DNA of 64,000 nucleotides, taken from positions 1 to 64,000 of the forward strand of contig CACKTD010000003.1 of assembly GCA_902603055.1 (NCBI GenBank). The letters run 5' to 3'. The DNA is from Coxiellaceae bacterium (lineage in GTDB: Bacteria; Pseudomonadota; Gammaproteobacteria; Comchoanobacterales; Comchoanobacteraceae). Both the position numbers and the translations under genes were made by a program. The notes under the pieces were generated by a model that did not search any database, had not been told where the DNA came from, and saw nothing but the letters and a program-made list of their open reading frames with translations. Shown piece by piece: positions 62,489-64,000 of this stretch (positions are counted from its first letter, which is position 1; every line of letters begins with the position of its first letter).

Positions 62489-64000
62489 GACCAAACGTAT
62501 TAATTAACGCTGGAATCATTGTTAATGTGGCAATACCTGCAGATATAATAGCTAGACTGGTTAATAACCCAAAATATAATAGTGGGTTGAAGTTTGAAAA
62601 AATGAATAATATAAATCCAATGGCAGTTGTGGTAACGGTTGTAAATATGGCGCGACCGATACTGTTGAAAGTGATTTCATATGCTTTGATTTGTGGTTGA
62701 TTAAGACGAATTTCCTCGCGGTAACGATATAAAAATTGGATTGCAAAGTCAACGGAAAGACCCACGCTAATTGCTGCAATTGTAATGGTCATAAAGTCTA
62801 ATGGTATACCAGCCCAACCCAGTGTTCCAAGTACCAATGTGACAGGTATGAGATTTGGAATTAAAATATATAACACAAGTTTTATATTTTTAAATAATAG
62901 AAGTAGCATTATTCCGATACATAAATACACCGTCAGCAATGTCTTGATTTGTGAATCATACAAACTTTGTAAAACATTATTATATAGCCAGTAAACACCT
63001 GTGACATCTCGGGTAATGGATTGATCTTTAAAGGTTCCTAGTTTATTTTCAATTCGCTGAATCAGATCTTCTCGAACCAAGTCACGATTTGAGTCAGGAA
63101 TATAGGCCACTAATCGAGCTATTTTATTATTATTGGCAAGGTAGGGGTCTAACAATACTTTTCGATCAACTGGATTGGTATGATTGAGTATCATCTTAAA
63201 TAATGCATAACCTATTTGACCACGGTTGACTTGGGCCAGGGTCTCATCGAACGTGTAAAACGACATGACTTTCTGGATTTCGTTCTGTTTTTCAAGCCAA
63301 GTATGCATTTCCTTAAGCTCCTCACGTCCTTCATTTGATATCCAGTGGTTTTCTTCATTAGATTCTAATACGATTTCAAGACTCGTACTTCCAGCTAGTT
63401 TTTCATCTACAAGGAGTATACCTTTAACGATATTGGTATTTGGTTTGAAATAATCTACAAAACGGTTCTCAACTTTCAACTGGGTAATTCCAATCCCAAA
63501 TATCGCCATCAACACTGCATAAAAAATAATTATTTGTTTAGGATGTGTTTGGTTCGCTTTTATGATTCGATCAAACATTGCAAAATTTTTAGTTTCACTT
63601 GTTTTGCGTGTTTTAAGATTGATTAAGCCAAGACAGGCTGGTAAGAAAGTAAAACATACTACAAAGGTAACTACGAGCCCCATTGCCATGATTAATCCAA
63701 AATCAACAATGGGTTTGATATCACTGATTAACAATGAACTGAACCCCACAATGGTTGTCAGCGCAGAATAACCACACGGTTCAATCACTGAACGCACGGT
63801 TTGTAAGATAGTTGTATCGTTGTTTTTCCTTGGAAATCGTTGTTTATTTTCAAGATATCTCACTAGTACATAAACGGATATTCCTAAACCGATGATAAAA
63901 AGTAATGGGGGGAAATTAGAGCTTACGATGGTTAGATTTTGATTTAAGAACCCAATGATTCCTGCTGTAATAATGACGGAAAATAAACCGGATGCGATAA
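62472..64000 (-). CDS. RND/MMPL-family exporter, 5' end outside the window
   Basis: The frame stays open from the window end to its stop at 62472, giving about 509 residues, probably two thirds of the protein. It includes spans 2-6 of the first half (GYSALTTIVGFSSLLISDIKPIVDFG), a large periplasmic domain, and the second set of six spans (TITIAAISVGLSVDFAIQFLYRYREE). The GLSVDFAIQFLYRYRE motif is typical of MMPL/RND proteins with patched-like domains, often hopanoid, lipid or sterol transporters. A GTG at 63863 is an internal codon, since a conserved span precedes it. It converges on the receptor gene with a 17-base overlap. Confidence 0.88.
   Translation of the reverse strand, partial: IASGLFSVIITAGIIGFLNQNLTIVSSNFPPLLFIIGLGISVYVLVRYLENKQRFPRKNNDTTILQTVRSVIEPCGYSALTTIVGFSSLLISDIKPIVDFGLIMAMGLVVTFVVCFTFLPACLGLINLKTRKTSETKNFAMFDRIIKANQTHPKQIIIFYAVLMAIFGIGITQLKVENRFVDYFKPNTNIVKGILLVDEKLAGSTSLEIVLESNEENHWISNEGREELKEMHTWLEKQNEIQKVMSFYTFDETLAQVNRGQIGYALFKMILNHTNPVDRKVLLDPYLANNNKIARLVAYIPDSNRDLVREDLIQRIENKLGTFKDQSITRDVTGVYWLYNNVLQSLYDSQIKTLLTVYLCIGIMLLLLFKNIKLVLYILIPNLIPVTLVLGTLGWAGIPLDFMTITIAAISVGLSVDFAIQFLYRYREEIRLNQPQIKAYEITFNSIGRAIFTTVTTTAIGFILFIFSNFNPLLYFGLLTSLAIISAGIATLTMIPALINTFGLKKKI

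Overview
The window looks like a piece of a gammaproteobacterial chromosome of low GC content (judged by eye in the mid to high 30s percent). It carries conserved housekeeping blocks: rpsP-rimM-trmD-rplS, lptF-lptG, holC-valS, ileS-lspA, accD-folC-dedD-cvpA and part of the dcw cell wall cluster. It also carries ankyrin-like and coiled-coil proteins of unknown function, and a small two-helix protein next to adk that resembles the IcmD/DotP family of type IVB secretion systems. Together these suggest, but do not prove, a host-associated relative of the Legionellales (Legionella/Coxiella group).

Positions 1-12,670 form an accessory region. After a truncated minus-strand gene and almost 1 kb without a convincing gene (two tRNA-3'-end-like scraps and a run of ten C), a tightly packed operon (1045-10800) makes and exports a surface polysaccharide. 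ManC, Gmd and a Per-type aminotransferase give GDP-mannose, GDP-4-keto-6-deoxymannose and GDP-perosamine. A TylF-type methyltransferase, an ATP-grasp protein, a HAD phosphatase and two glycosyltransferases tailor and assemble the chain, and a Wzm/Wzt ABC pair exports it. Two uncharacterised genes of clearly higher GC (10825-12331) follow, the first apparently truncated. The region ends at a tRNA-Ser(GGA), a classic integration target.

Positions 12,700-31,340: an unknown protein, a DEAD-box-type RNA helicase (DETD), an ankyrin-like protein, cytochrome b561, queC, valS and holC, then divergently lptF-lptG, an MFS transporter, an aromatic amino acid permease, rnhA and dnaQ. Facing them is the minus-strand block pfkB-type kinase, ffh, rpsP, rimM, trmD, rplS and a Tet-like MFS transporter. 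The rimM gene has no ATG, GTG or TTG start and appears to begin at ATT.

Positions 31,500-44,860: a CorB-like CBS protein, the IcmD-like protein, adk and an MFS transporter, then the division and cell wall cluster mraZ-rsmH-ftsL-ftsI-murE-mraY-murD-ftsW-murG. The cluster has three evenly spaced MraZ boxes in front. It lacks murF, its MraY has an extra membrane region of about 150 residues at the N-terminus, and its MurD is unusually short.

Positions 44,845-64,000: malic enzyme, an ankyrin-like protein, ileS (eukaryote-like type with an HFGN motif), lspA (start codon inside a strong hairpin), two unknown proteins flanking an M20-like protein with eroded metal ligands, clpB behind a sigma-32-like promoter, accD-folC-dedD-cvpA, a divergent TonB-dependent receptor and the 3' part of an MMPL/RND transporter. 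No rRNA, intact insertion sequence or CRISPR array was seen.
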